A stretch of 38,368 bases of DNA from Planctomycetaceae bacterium (GCA_029259815.1 JAJDEJ010000208.1:1-38368), one strand, 5' to 3'. Shown: positions 1 to 8,814, numbered from the stretch's first letter. The notes: generated from the sequence alone by a model not told the origin. Program-made: numbers and translations.

Positions 1-402
1 GCCGCCGAACTCGCTGCATCACAGTACACTGCGGCATTGCAAACGCTCCTGGGACCGCACCAGTCTGTCCCGCCCGTGCTGACTTGCAGCGCACTGAAAC
101 ATCAGAATGTCGACACGGTTTGGGCCGCCATCGAGCAGCGCTATGCCGCAATGCAAGCCAGCGGCGAACTGGCCGAGCGGCATCGTCGCCAAGGCATCCG
201 ATGGCTGTGGACCATCATCGACGACCGCCTTCGACAGTCCCTCCGCGAGCACCCGGCGGTGCGGGCAATCCGTGATCGTCTGGAAGCCGGGGTTCTTGAG
301 GGCGCGATTCCGCCTGAGATTGCAGCACGAGAGATCCTCGAAGCCTTTGGTCTTGCAGATCAACAGGCGACCGATCGGTTGCCAACCGAGGAGAGTTCAT
401 GA
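1..402 (+). CDS. meaB: MeaB/ArgK-type GTPase, C-terminal part (5' end outside window)
   Basis: The reading frame is open from the first base and ends at TGA 400-402, so this is the last ~133 residues of a longer protein. The segment PVLTCSALKHQNVDTVW, followed by a helical tail rich in Arg and Glu (RRQGIRWLWTIIDDRL), matches the end of the MeaB/ArgK family of P-loop GTPases. MeaB loads and protects the B12 enzyme methylmalonyl-CoA mutase. The G1-G3 motifs lie to the left of the window and cannot be checked. The gene is followed after 108 bases by a methylmalonyl-CoA decarboxylase operon on the same strand, which fits a methylmalonyl-CoA role. Methylmalonyl-CoA mutase is therefore expected just outside the left edge (inference). 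Another G3E or ArgK-like GTPase cannot be excluded from the tail alone. Confidence 0.8.
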   Translation, partial: AAELAASQYTAALQTLLGPHQSVPPVLTCSALKHQNVDTVWAAIEQRYAAMQASGELAERHRRQGIRWLWTIIDDRLRQSLREHPAVRAIRDRLEAGVLEGAIPPEIAAREILEAFGLADQQATDRLPTEESS

Positions 403-510
403 CTCGGATTTGACAACCGCCAACTCAAGCGAGCCGTACGAGCGGACCGGCAAATCGCACTTCAGCTCACATGACGACTCAGCAGAGCACACATGACATA
501 GGCACAGGCC

Positions 511-2064
511 ATGAGCATCCGAAGAGAACTGTTGGACGATCTTGAACAACGCCGCGCCAAGCTGCAGCTGGGCGGTGGGGAATCGGCCCATGCAAAGCGG
601 CGCGAAAGAGGAATGCTTTCCGCGCGAGAGCGGCTGGACGCCGTTTTCGATGAGAGTACGTTTCAAGAATGGGGGATGCATGTCGACCATGCGTGTCACG
701 ATTTCGGTATGGAGCAGAAATCCATGTCTTGTGACGGCGTGGTGACCGGCGTCGGACGTGTGGATGGCCGACCGGTGGCTGCGTATAGTCAGGACGGCAC
801 GGTCGGCGGCGGCGCGCTCGGCCAGCGGCACGCAAAGAAGCTCTGTGACATCATGGACTATGCGATCGAAGGTGGTATGCCGGTCGTCGGCGTGAATGAT
901 TCCGGCGGAGCGCGCATTCAAGAAGGGGTCGAATCGCTGTCAGGCTACGGCCAGGTGTTCCACCGGAATGTGATGCTCTCGGGCTGCGTCCCGCAGATCG
1001 GCGTCATTGCGGGAAACTGTGCGGGGGGGGCGGCCTATTCTCCCGCGCTGATGGATTTTCTGGTGATGACGCGAGAAAACGCCAACATGTTTATTTGTGG
1101 TCCCCAAGTGATCAAAGCGTCGACCGGCGTCGAATGCACGATGGATGAAATCGGTAGCGCCGCCGCCAATGCCAGTATCAGCGGCAATGTGCACTTTGTT
1201 GCCGATAACGATCAGCAAGCTATGCAGATCGTCAAAGAACTCCTGTCGTACCTGCCTGCTAACAACATCTCGAACCCGCCTCACGCGCCCACTGACGGCA
1301 TCTGCCTGGATCCCGACGAATCCATGAACGACATCCTCCCGGAGGATCCCAAAGGCACGATGAACATGTATGACGTGATCCACCGCGTCGTGGATCCCGG
1401 TTGCTTTCTCGAGGTGCATCGGGATTTCGCCCGTAACATCATCGTCGGCTTTTCCCGCGTGGATGGCATTGTAGCCGGTATCATTGCCAATCAGCCGAAC
1501 GTCAAAGCTGGCACCCTTGACATCGACGCCTCCGACAAGGGGGCAAGATTCATTCGGTTCTGCAATGCGTTCAACATTCCCCTTCTCACCTTTGTGGATG
1601 TGCCCGGCTTTCTGCCCGGCGTGGCTCAGGAGCAGGGTGGGATCATCCGGCACGGCGCAAAGATGCTGTTCGCCTATTCCTCCGCGACGGTGCCAAAGAT
1701 CACCATCATTACGCGCAAAGCGTACGGCGGTTCGTATCTTGCCATGTGCAGCCGCGACTTAAGGGCCGACATGGTCTTTGCCTGGCCGACGGCGGAGATT
1801 GCGGTGATGGGCGCCGAGGGAGCAGTCAATGTGTTGTATCGCAAAGAGCTCGCCGATGCGGAAGATAAAACGGAAATACGAGCGCAACTCATCAACGAAT
1901 ACCGCGAGAGATTCGCCTCGCCATACATGGCAGCTTCGCATGGATTGATCACCGATGTGATCCAACCCGCTCAGACGCGCTGCGTCCTTTCGCTGGCCTT
2001 GCGCAATACTCTGACGAAGAGTGAGACACGTCCCCCCAAGAAGCATGGACTGATTCCTCTATGA
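511..2064 (+). CDS. mmdA: Methylmalonyl-CoA decarboxylase alpha subunit (carboxyltransferase)
   Basis: This 517-residue protein is a biotin-dependent carboxyltransferase of the PccB/MmdA family. In the decarboxylase it moves the carboxyl group of (S)-methylmalonyl-CoA onto the biotin of the partner carrier protein, releasing propionyl-CoA. Visible family marks are the N-terminal LSARERLDAVFD, the oxyanion-hole segments [11 protein letters not shown] and GNCAGGAAYSPAL, the C-terminal [10 protein letters not shown] and RKAYGGSY, and the terminal KHGLIPL. The family cannot by itself separate a decarboxylase subunit from propionyl-CoA carboxylase beta. The call rests on the operon: a lone biotin carrier, an OadG-like subunit and an OadB-like sodium pump follow directly, and the stop overlaps the next start (ATGA at 2061-2064). 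A second paralogue sits with a biotin carboxylase at 8899-10443, which supports a division of labour. Confidence 0.88.
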   Translation: MSIRRELLDDLEQRRAKLQLGGGESAHAKRRERGMLSARERLDAVFDESTFQEWGMHVDHACHDFGMEQKSMSCDGVVTGVGRVDGRPVAAYSQDGTVGGGALGQRHAKKLCDIMDYAIEGGMPVVGVNDSGGARIQEGVESLSGYGQVFHRNVMLSGCVPQIGVIAGNCAGGAAYSPALMDFLVMTRENANMFICGPQVIKASTGVECTMDEIGSAAANASISGNVHFVADNDQQAMQIVKELLSYLPANNISNPPHAPTDGICLDPDESMNDILPEDPKGTMNMYDVIHRVVDPGCFLEVHRDFARNIIVGFSRVDGIVAGIIANQPNVKAGTLDIDASDKGARFIRFCNAFNIPLLTFVDVPGFLPGVAQEQGGIIRHGAKMLFAYSSATVPKITIITRKAYGGSYLAMCSRDLRADMVFAWPTAEIAVMGAEGAVNVLYRKELADAEDKTEIRAQLINEYRERFASPYMAASHGLITDVIQPAQTRCVLSLALRNTLTKSETRPPKKHGLIPL

Positions 2065-2444
2065 GAATGCTCAGAATCACGATCGGGAACAAATCCTACG
2101 ATGTGACCGTGGAGGATTTGACCGAAGCGGACTCCTATCAGACTTCCTCCGTCCGGACTCAGCCGACGGAGGCATCGCCCGCCCTCGCGCCGCAGGCAGC
2201 CGCGCCGGTGAAGCCGCAACTGCCGATTGACAATGGGGCAGTGACCAGTCCTATGGCCGGACAGATCAAGTCCGTCTTGGTGAAACAGTCGGACGAGGTC
2301 AAGCAAGGGCAGTCACTGGTCATCCTCGAAGCGATGAAGATGGAAAACCAGATTACCGCGCCTGTCGCAGGCACCGTCAAATCCATCAATGCCCAGGAAG
2401 GCGATTCCGTCCGCGAAGGACATGTGCTGCTCGTGTTGGAATAA
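2061..2444 (+). CDS. mmdC: Biotin carrier subunit of methylmalonyl-CoA decarboxylase
   Basis: A 127-residue biotinyl carrier protein. The N-terminal part (residues 1-30) is a short beta-rich start, residues ~35-55 form an Ala/Pro-rich flexible linker, and residues ~58-127 form a biotinyl/lipoyl domain. The biotin-accepting lysine is Lys93 in EAMKMEN. The carrier shuttles the carboxyl group from the alpha subunit to the membrane beta subunit, where decarboxylation drives Na+ export. The ATG overlaps the stop of the alpha gene by four bases, so translation is probably coupled. The length and linker fit the gamma subunit of methylmalonyl-CoA decarboxylase and glutaconyl-CoA decarboxylase. Acetyl-CoA carboxylase BCCP is less likely because no biotin carboxylase gene follows. 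Confidence 0.9.
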   Translation: MRMLRITIGNKSYDVTVEDLTEADSYQTSSVRTQPTEASPALAPQAAAPVKPQLPIDNGAVTSPMAGQIKSVLVKQSDEVKQGQSLVILEAMKMENQITAPVAGTVKSINAQEGDSVREGHVLLVLE

Positions 2445-2447
2445 CCC

Positions 2448-2837
2448 ATGATTCTCTCTCTGGAACAAGCCAGCTCGTCAATCGCATTCAGCTTGGCACC
2501 GTTACTTGAAGAGCACGGCATCCCACTGGCGGTGATGGGGATGTTGGTCGTGTTTCTGGCACTGGTGCTGGTGGTGGCATTTATCACGATTCTTCCCCGT
2601 GTGGTGGCACAGATTTCTGCACCGAGCCCCCCACGACCAATGACGGACCCTGCTGCTGAGGACGTGTTGCCGGAAGAAACACTGGTGGTGATCGCTGCGG
2701 CGGTGGCGGCGACCGTTTGCCGGCCGCATAGGATCGTGCGCATCCGTGGATTGACACCGGAAGATCATGGCTGGTCGCTCGAAGGCCGCTTACAGCACCA
2801 TCAATCTCACAGGATTCCGCATCGAGACCGTCGATGA
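2448..2837 (+). CDS. mmdD: OadG/MmdD-like small membrane subunit of the decarboxylase
   Basis: A 129-residue protein with one strong membrane helix at residues ~28-50 (a run of Leu, Val and Ala ending before ILPRVV). A Pro-rich cytoplasmic stretch follows, then an acidic and amphipathic segment EETLVVIAAAVAATV. The tail HHQSHRI is typical of the OadG/delta family. In these sodium pumps the subunit holds the complex together and links the soluble carboxyltransferase to the beta pump. Three bases separate it from the carrier gene, and its stop overlaps the start of the beta gene (ATGA at 2834-2837), so it belongs to the same operon. The family is poorly conserved; the call relies on topology, the tail motif and position. 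Confidence 0.8.
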   Translation: MILSLEQASSSIAFSLAPLLEEHGIPLAVMGMLVVFLALVLVVAFITILPRVVAQISAPSPPRPMTDPAAEDVLPEETLVVIAAAVAATVCRPHRIVRIRGLTPEDHGWSLEGRLQHHQSHRIPHRDRR

Positions 2838-3982
2838 CTGCCTACGATTACATAGCGACAAAAGCGGCCCAACTCTGGGCGACGACCGCGTTTTCCGGCA
2901 TGGAGCCGGGAAACATGATCATGATCATGATTGGTGCCGGCTTCATCTATCTGGCGATTGCCAAGGAGTACGAGCCGCTGCTGCTCGTCCCAATCGGATT
3001 TGGAGTCATCGTAGGGAACATCCCCGCTGTGGCCGGCATGACGTTGAGCGTCTACGAAGAAGGCACGGTATTGAAATACCTCTATTTTGGCGTAGAAAAG
3101 GGGATCTATCCGCCGCTGATTTTTCTCGGCATCGGTGCCATGACCGATTTCTCGACAATGCTGTCCAATCCAAAGCTGGTGCTCCTGGGGGCTGCGGCTC
3201 AGATCGGTGTCTTCCTGACCTATCTCGGCGCGCTCACGATCGGCTTTACGCCGCAAGAGGCCGGAGCCATTGGGATCATTGGCGGAGCGGACGGTCCTAC
3301 GGCAATCTTCCTTTCTTCGAAATTGGCGCCCGCTCTGCTCGGCGCAATCGCCATTGCCGCTTACTCATACATGGCCCTCGTGCCGGTCATTCAGCCGCCA
3401 ATTATGCGGTTGCTCACAACACAAGCAGAGCGACGGATTCGGATGAAGCCGTCACGCGAAGTCTCGCGGGAGGAGCGAATCATCTTTCCAGTCGTTGCAT
3501 TCCTGATCTGTACGACTTTGGCCCCCGGCGCGGTCGTGCTGATCGGCATGCTGTTCTTCGGCAACTTGTTGAAGGAATGTACGGTCACGGACCGGCTGGC
3601 GCTCACCGCACGCTCGGCCATGATCGACATCGTGACAATCCTGCTCGGCTTCTGCGTTGGCGCGAGCACCAACGCACAGCATTTCCTGCAGGCCCGATCA
3701 ATCTTGATCTTTTGTCTGGGTGCCGTCTCGTTCGCCGTTGCCACTGCGGGTGGACTGCTGTTTGCGAAATTCATGAATCTCTTTCTGAATGAGAAAATCA
3801 ACCCACTCATTGGAGCAGCGGGAGTCTCAGCAGTGCCCGATTCCGCACGGGTCGTGCAGGTTGTCGGCCAGCAGGAAGATCCCACCAACTTTCTACTCAT
3901 GCACGCCATGGCCCCCAACGTGGCCGGCGTAATTGGCTCCGCGATCGCGGCGGGAATCTTATGGTCGCAACTGGCGAACTAG
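2834..3982 (+). CDS. mmdB: Sodium-pumping decarboxylase beta subunit (OadB/MmdB family)
   Basis: This 382-residue polytopic membrane protein has about nine to eleven hydrophobic segments. It carries the two hallmark sequences of the OadB/GcdB/MmdB family: GGADGPTAIF near residue 153 and GVSAVPDSARVVQ near residue 333. Conserved Asp and Ser residues in these regions take part in Na+ binding and in decarboxylation of carboxybiotin. The protein couples release of CO2 from carboxybiotin to Na+ export across the cytoplasmic membrane. It is the last gene of the operon starting at 511. Oxaloacetate decarboxylase beta is the main alternative, but the alpha subunit here is of the CoA-carboxyltransferase type rather than the pyruvate-carboxylase-like OadA type. 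This points to methylmalonyl-CoA (or glutaconyl-CoA) as substrate. Confidence 0.92.
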   Translation: MTAYDYIATKAAQLWATTAFSGMEPGNMIMIMIGAGFIYLAIAKEYEPLLLVPIGFGVIVGNIPAVAGMTLSVYEEGTVLKYLYFGVEKGIYPPLIFLGIGAMTDFSTMLSNPKLVLLGAAAQIGVFLTYLGALTIGFTPQEAGAIGIIGGADGPTAIFLSSKLAPALLGAIAIAAYSYMALVPVIQPPIMRLLTTQAERRIRMKPSREVSREERIIFPVVAFLICTTLAPGAVVLIGMLFFGNLLKECTVTDRLALTARSAMIDIVTILLGFCVGASTNAQHFLQARSILIFCLGAVSFAVATAGGLLFAKFMNLFLNEKINPLIGAAGVSAVPDSARVVQVVGQQEDPTNFLLMHAMAPNVAGVIGSAIAAGILWSQLAN

Positions 3983-3999
3983 AGCGCATCTCTGATAGC

Positions 4000-4156
4000 T
4001 GTAGCGACTTTTGAACGTTTCAAGCCCACATTCATCGACCGAGCGACGCTACACTTCAAATAGACGGAGTCTACTGCGGGGGTCAAATAAGTGTAGCGCC
4101 CCTGGAGGGGGACCAGACCGGAATCTTCGACCATTCGACGTCCAAACGCCGCTACA
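4000..4156. repeat. Four copies of TGTAGCG in alternating orientation in a gene-free stretch
   Basis: The 313 bases between the beta subunit gene and the dodecin gene (3983-4295) hold no convincing gene. They contain TGTAGCG at 4000-4006, its reverse complement at 4047-4053, TGTAGCG again at 4092-4098, and the reverse complement at 4150-4156. The middle pair extends to a perfect 10-base inverted repeat (CGCTACACTT at 4047-4056, AAGTGTAGCG at 4089-4098). This could be a remnant of a small inverted-repeat element or a regulatory hairpin. No U-tract follows, so an ordinary terminator is not evident. Confidence 0.5.
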
Positions 4157-4295
4157 CCAAAGTGCCCGTGGTACTAGCCGGTCAGGCTCACGGGAGATCT
4201 GCTGCACCGCTGAGTTGACCACACCACCGCATGAATTCGTAGCCGGCGCCAGAGGTCACGCGAAGTCCACTACGACTCGTTCTGCATGAGGTGTG

Positions 4296-4517
4296 CTATT
4301 CGTGAGCCTCTGGATGGTACTTGAACGAAACCTTCACTTTGGCTCGATAGGCGATGACCTTGCCCTCGGAGATCTGCATGTCCAACTCCGTAACTTCTCC
4401 GATTCTCAAGTCCTTCAGATGCTTGGCCGCGCTTTCGACCGCCGAGGCGGCAGCCCTCTCCCACGATTCGGAGCTTGTGCCGACCAGTTCGATGACCTTG
4501 TACATGTGCTCGTTCAT
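4296..4517 (-). CDS. Dodecin family flavin-binding protein
   Basis: A 73-residue protein beginning MNEHMYKVIELVGTSSESW and ending KVKVSFKYHPEAHE. Size, the opening YKVIELVGTS and the pattern ISEGKVIAYRAKVKVSF match dodecin, a small beta-alpha-beta-beta protein. It assembles into a hollow dodecamer that binds riboflavin or FMN/FAD and buffers free flavin. The start at 4517 is chosen because AGGAG lies seven bases upstream on the minus strand and because the family is about 70 residues long. The longer in-frame ATG at 4616 would add 33 residues without family support. The gene is transcribed divergently from fructose-bisphosphatase across a 363-base gap. Confidence 0.9.
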   Translation of the reverse strand: MNEHMYKVIELVGTSSESWERAAASAVESAAKHLKDLRIGEVTELDMQISEGKVIAYRAKVKVSFKYHPEAHE

Positions 4518-4880
4518 GTTGATCTCCTGTCTTAATTGGTAAGGGTTGGGATAAGAGATTCCCTCCAGCAACAAAAGCACACTCCGTGCCATGCTGAAAG
4601 GAACTCGACTGTGCACCTGTGCGTGCGCCAGAGCGCGCCGGGCAACGACTGAGGACCGAGAATCGATCTGCTCAATGGCCTCTCAGGCGAAGCGATTGGC
4701 GAGCTCCACGGTGATGGCACTCTGGCATGTTGTTTGCACACCAAGGACCTTGATAGAGAGATCGACCACCCGTCGCCAAATTGGGCGACGCTACCAGACG
4801 GTGGTTTGTGCATGGAAGACGTCCACTTCAGGCGAGTTCGACGCAAAGTCAGAATCGCCAAAAAAAACAGGAACCCTCAC
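4518..4880. other. Intergenic region between dodecin and fbp
   Basis: No gene is supported here. The stretch is the divergent regulatory space for the dodecin gene (minus) and the fructose-bisphosphatase gene (plus). Open frames on both strands lack ribosome sites and recognisable domains. One plus-strand frame runs into fbp from 4734, but its first 49 residues have no fructose-bisphosphatase character. Confidence 0.6.
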
Positions 4881-5960
4881 ATGAAGACCAGACACGTGGC
4901 CTTAGGATCGCATGACCCGACGATCGTGACGATCCAGCAGCACATTCTTCAGGAGCAGCGAAAGCACTCTCCGCACGCGACCGGCAGTTTCTCCTGGCTG
5001 TTGTCCGGGATCACCTTGGCGACCAAGATGACCGAGGCGCGGGTTCGCCGAGCAGGTTTGCTCGATGTGATCGGCGAGGCAGGGGGCGTGAATATACACG
5101 CCGAAAAACAGCAGAAGCTGGACGTCTATGCGGACGAAGCACTGGTGCATTGCTTGGGTGTGCGCGAAAACGTGGCGGTTATCGCTTCTGAGGAGAATGA
5201 AGAAGCGATCATGTTTGATGGTCGAAACGGCACGGGAAAGTATGTTGTGGTCTTCGATCCCTTGGACGGCTCGTCGAATATCGACGTCAATGTCAGTGTC
5301 GGCACGATCTTTTCGATTTTCCCGTTGCCCCCGGGATTCAGCACTGAGGACGACGAGGCGATGGCCGTCTTGCAGCGGGGTACTCAGCAGTTGGCTGCGG
5401 GCTATGTGGTCTATGGCTCGTCAACGATCATGGTCTACACAACCGGCCATGGAGTTCACGGCTTTACACTCGACCCTTCGATCGGAGCCTACGTGCTCAG
5501 CCACGAAGACATCCGCATGCCGGAACAGGGGGCGTACTATTCGTCCAATGACGCCTATTGGGAAACGTTCCCCGAAGTGTACCGCGACTATTTGACGTTC
5601 CTGCGGACCGGGGGAATGGGACGACGTTATGGCCTGCGATATATCGGATCGTTGGTCGCGGACTTCCACCGCACGTTGCTTCGGGGTGGTGTGTTTCTCT
5701 ACCCCCCGACCGACAAGGATCCTCAAGGCAAACTGCGATTGCTGTACGAGGCGAACGCGGTGGCGTTCATCGCGGAACAGGCAGGGGGATTCGCGACGGA
5801 CGGTCGGCGGCGAATCCTGGAAATCGAACCGACGGGAATCCACCAACGGACGCCGCTGGTTGTTGGCGGTAGGTCCGAGATGGAGCAGTTCCAGCGTTTT
5901 GTCCAACCCGACGTGACGCGTTTGGATGGACAAGAGGAGCTTTCGCATGCCTTGACATAA
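4881..5960 (+). CDS. fbp: Fructose-1,6-bisphosphatase class I
   Basis: A 359-residue class I fructose-1,6-bisphosphatase, which hydrolyses fructose 1,6-bisphosphate to fructose 6-phosphate in gluconeogenesis. The diagnostic metal and phosphate site is DPLDGSSNIDVN at about residue 128. The upstream SEENE supplies further metal ligands, and YVVYGSSTIMVYT and GGMGRRYGLRYIGSLVADFHR form the sugar-phosphate site. The start at 4881 (MKTRHVALG) is preferred: it has AGGAA upstream, and the family begins near this point, with a conserved TIQQHILQEQ shortly after. Length is slightly above the ~330 residues usual for bacteria. The stop lies 15 bases from the convergent enoyl-CoA hydratase-family gene. 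With glycogen phosphorylase further on, it suggests active sugar storage and gluconeogenesis. Confidence 0.95.
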   Translation: MKTRHVALGSHDPTIVTIQQHILQEQRKHSPHATGSFSWLLSGITLATKMTEARVRRAGLLDVIGEAGGVNIHAEKQQKLDVYADEALVHCLGVRENVAVIASEENEEAIMFDGRNGTGKYVVVFDPLDGSSNIDVNVSVGTIFSIFPLPPGFSTEDDEAMAVLQRGTQQLAAGYVVYGSSTIMVYTTGHGVHGFTLDPSIGAYVLSHEDIRMPEQGAYYSSNDAYWETFPEVYRDYLTFLRTGGMGRRYGLRYIGSLVADFHRTLLRGGVFLYPPTDKDPQGKLRLLYEANAVAFIAEQAGGFATDGRRRILEIEPTGIHQRTPLVVGGRSEMEQFQRFVQPDVTRLDGQEELSHALT

Positions 5961-5975
5961 GGTTGGCGGGGTCTG

Positions 5976-6734
5976 TCAACTCGGACTGCGGAGCGACGCC
6001 AGATGCTTTTCAATGTGCTCTCTCGTGTGAGGGCTGTTGAGGAGTTCCGCGTTGCGGTGTCGGATGTCACTGCGGTCCTGGTCGGTGAGTGACGACTGCT
6101 GGGCGATCAGATTCAGTTGATATTTCACGTTCGCCACGCCCTCCGGGATGCATTGGAGGATGTTCCTCGTGATAGTCTCTGTGAACTGTTCGAGGTGGTC
6201 GGGCTCCACCACGTGGTTGTACATGCCGGCGTGATAAGCGTCTTCCGCTGAAATCGTCGCTGCCGTGAAGAGCAGTTCCTTGACTTTGTGGATCCCCATC
6301 ACGCGCAGCCAGTACGCGTAGAGTTCGGGTTCCAACGGAATCCCCAACTTATTCGATGTGATCGCGGCTCGGGCGTTCCGAGCGGCGATCACGATATCGG
6401 CGCTGAGCACGATCAGCAGTCCTCCCGCGTAGACGCTCCCCTCCACCATCGCGAGCACGGGAAGCGGCGAAGACTGCATCTTCGCCACGATCTCCAGCGT
6501 GGGGTTCCCCGTCTGCAGTGCTTGAGGGTCGAGTTCCGTCAGGTCATGACCCGCGCACCAGACATTCACGTTGCGGTTGGCCCGCAGCACGACGACTCGG
6601 GCCTTGCATTCTTCTGCTTGTTGAAGCCCCCGCAGAATCTGTTCAGCCATCTCTTTGTTGATGGCGTTGCGCTTGTCGTCCCGGTCAAGTGTGATGGTCG
6701 CAATTCCATTGTCATCGACAGCGTACTTGATCAT
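5976..6734 (-). CDS. Crotonase-fold protein, probable YgfG/ScpB-type methylmalonyl-CoA decarboxylase
   Basis: A 252-residue member of the enoyl-CoA hydratase/isomerase superfamily. Crotonase marks are the oxyanion-hole segments WCAGHDLTEL (about residue 59) and MVEGSVYAGGLLIVLSADIVIAA (about residue 97). Within the superfamily it resembles E. coli YgfG/ScpB most: the GHD-x-x-EL, MVEGSV, HKVKELLFTA and NHVVE segments correspond one by one from memory. YgfG is biotin-independent and converts methylmalonyl-CoA to propionyl-CoA. The downstream neighbour in its transcription direction is fbp (convergent). Upstream on the same strand are the propionyl-CoA carboxylase genes, with a 94-base gap, so it may share their operon. 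An enoyl-CoA hydratase of ordinary type remains possible; the hydratase Glu pair is not evident. Confidence 0.75.
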   Translation of the reverse strand: MIKYAVDDNGIATITLDRDDKRNAINKEMAEQILRGLQQAEECKARVVVLRANRNVNVWCAGHDLTELDPQALQTGNPTLEIVAKMQSSPLPVLAMVEGSVYAGGLLIVLSADIVIAARNARAAITSNKLGIPLEPELYAYWLRVMGIHKVKELLFTAATISAEDAYHAGMYNHVVEPDHLEQFTETITRNILQCIPEGVANVKYQLNLIAQQSSLTDQDRSDIRHRNAELLNSPHTREHIEKHLASLRSPS

Positions 6735-6828
6735 GGATGTCGTGTTCCTATGCCGTAATGTGATCGAATGATGATTCCTAATCCGGAGGGAAAGCCGAGA
6801 GACGACAAATGCCTCACGGTGAATCGTG

Positions 6829-8814
6829 TCATTCGTACTCGAGGATCGGCTGATCGACGGCGAGGGTCTCTCCCACGGCGGCGAGCACTTTCGACACCTT
6901 GCCGTCGCGTTCCGCTCGCAGCACGTTTTCCATTTTCATGGCCTCAATGACCGCGAGGTCCTGCCCGGATTGGACGTCATGCCCCGGCTCGACCCTTAAT
7001 TGCGTCAGCAAGCCTGGCATGGGCGAGAGCAGGAATCGGGACGTGTCCTGCGGTGTCTTGATCGGCATGCAGGCCAGTAATTCCGCCGCTCGCCCTGTGA
7101 GCACCATGATGTCCACCTGCGAACCCCAGTGGAACAGGCGGTACAACATGTTCCGCCGCTCGACTTGAATGCAGATTTCGTTGCCGTTCACCGTGCCTTG
7201 GAACAACGGTCGTCCGAACTGCCAATCACTGCGCACATGGAAGATGTCGTTGCCGTAGGTCACATCACAGCCGCCGGACACCGGCCGGATCTCCACAGGA
7301 GACTGGTCGCCGTTCATCACCACAACCCAGTGGTCGTCAACGGTCCTTTCATAGCCGGGTAACTGTCCGCTAATGCCGGCCGCACGGTCCATGTACTTCC
7401 GATGGATCGCGGCGGCCACGACGATCAGCAGCGCGGGGTCGTCATGAATCACGTCGGAGGACTGGAAACCATCCGCGTACTCCTCGGCGATCATGTTCGT
7501 GCTGAGCCGCCCTTCGCGGAAGCGCGTGTGCTCGATCAACGCGGCCAAGAAACTGATATTATGTGAGACGCCCCGGACGTGAAACTCGTTCAATGCCTCG
7601 CGCATGTGAGTGATCGCCCGGCCACGTGTCGCTCCATGCGTGATCAGCTTGGCAATGAGCGGATCGTAATGAATTGACACTTCGCCTCCCTCGTAAACCC
7701 CGGTGTCCACCCGTACCGAGTCCGACTCCGGTGGCGGCGAGTAGCGCACGAGCCGCCCCACCGATGGCAGAAAACCACGAAAAGGGTCTTCCGCGTATAC
7801 CCGGGCCTCGATCGCCCAGCCGTTGAACTGCACATCGGCTTGAGACAACGGTAACGGCTCGCCGACAGCGATCCGGATCATCAACTCCACGAGATCCAGT
7901 CCGGTCACGAATTCAGTCACCGGATGTTCCACCTGCAGTCGCGTGTTCATTTCCAGGAAGTAGAAGTTGCGGTCGCGATCAACGATGAATTCGACCGTTC
8001 CGGCGGACTCATAATTCACAGAGCGGGCCAGCGCGACCGCCTGGTCCCCCATCGCCGTGCGGGTCGCTTGGTCGAGGAACGGGGAGGGTGCCTCTTCGAT
8101 CACTTTCTGATGGCGGCGCTGCAGTGAGCATTCACGCTCACCGAGATGAATCACGTTGCCGTGTTTGTCCCCTAACACCTGAATCTCGATGTGACGCGGG
8201 TCTTCAATATACTTCTCCAGGAAGAGACGTTCGTCCCCAAAGGCCGAACGAGCTTCGTTCCGTGCGCGTTCGAAACCATCGCGGCACTCGTCGTCGTTGT
8301 GCGCGATACGCATGCCTTTGCCGCCGCCGCCGGCGCTCGCTTTTAACATCACGGGATAGCCGGCCCGTCGCGCAATCGTCACGGCATCCTCGGCCGATTC
8401 GATGACGCCGATATGTCCGGGAATCGTGTTGACCCCGGCATCCCGAGCCAGCTTCTTCGACGTGATTTTGTCGCCCATGCACTTCATCGCGTGGGCCTGG
8501 GGGCCGATAAACACGATACCGGCCTCGTCCAAACGCGAGGCGAACTCTGCATTCTCGGAGAGAAATCCATACCCAGGATGAACAGCCTCGGCGCCCGTGT
8601 CCTGACAGGCCTGCAGGATTCGGTCGATCACCAAATAGCTGTCGGACGAAGGCGGTGGACCAATGCAGACCGCTTCGTCTGCCTGCAACACGTGCAGAGC
8701 GTCGCGATCCGCCTCCGAAAATACCGCCACGGTCCGGACGCCCATCTTCCGAGCCGTCTTGATCACACGGCAAGCGATCTCGCCCCGGTTTGCGATGAGG
8801 ATCTTGTCAAACAT
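6829..8814 (-). CDS. pccA: Propionyl-CoA (acyl-CoA) carboxylase alpha subunit: biotin carboxylase plus biotin carrier
   Basis: A 661-residue two-function subunit. Residues 1 to ~445 are a biotin carboxylase with the ATP-grasp fold: N-terminal KILIANRGEIACRVIKTARK, the glycine-rich ATP loop KASAGGGGKGMR, EKYIEDPRHIEIQVLGD and the catalytic-site EMNTRLQVEHPVTE. The middle (~450-590) is the linker/BT region that docks the carboxyltransferase. The C-terminus is a biotinyl domain with Lys627 in EAMKMEN. It carboxylates its own biotin with ATP and bicarbonate. The beta subunit gene lies directly upstream on the same strand with an 84-base gap. Together they would make methylmalonyl-CoA from propionyl-CoA. 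A 3-methylcrotonyl- or acetyl-CoA carboxylase has the same architecture; neighbours favour propionyl-CoA. Confidence 0.9.
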   Translation of the reverse strand: MFDKILIANRGEIACRVIKTARKMGVRTVAVFSEADRDALHVLQADEAVCIGPPPSSDSYLVIDRILQACQDTGAEAVHPGYGFLSENAEFASRLDEAGIVFIGPQAHAMKCMGDKITSKKLARDAGVNTIPGHIGVIESAEDAVTIARRAGYPVMLKASAGGGGKGMRIAHNDDECRDGFERARNEARSAFGDERLFLEKYIEDPRHIEIQVLGDKHGNVIHLGERECSLQRRHQKVIEEAPSPFLDQATRTAMGDQAVALARSVNYESAGTVEFIVDRDRNFYFLEMNTRLQVEHPVTEFVTGLDLVELMIRIAVGEPLPLSQADVQFNGWAIEARVYAEDPFRGFLPSVGRLVRYSPPPESDSVRVDTGVYEGGEVSIHYDPLIAKLITHGATRGRAITHMREALNEFHVRGVSHNISFLAALIEHTRFREGRLSTNMIAEEYADGFQSSDVIHDDPALLIVVAAAIHRKYMDRAAGISGQLPGYERTVDDHWVVVMNGDQSPVEIRPVSGGCDVTYGNDIFHVRSDWQFGRPLFQGTVNGNEICIQVERRNMLYRLFHWGSQVDIMVLTGRAAELLACMPIKTPQDTSRFLLSPMPGLLTQLRVEPGHDVQSGQDLAVIEAMKMENVLRAERDGKVSKVLAAVGETLAVDQPILEYE

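Noticed and set aside
2767-3792. Plus-strand frame of 341 codons overlapping mmdB
   Set aside because: Arg/His-rich composition with no membrane segments; the overlapping frame carries the OadB hallmarks.
4011-4289. Plus-strand open frame of 92 codons after the mmd operon
   Set aside because: No ribosome site, Ser/Arg-rich composition, no domain; overlaps the inverted TGTAGCG repeats.
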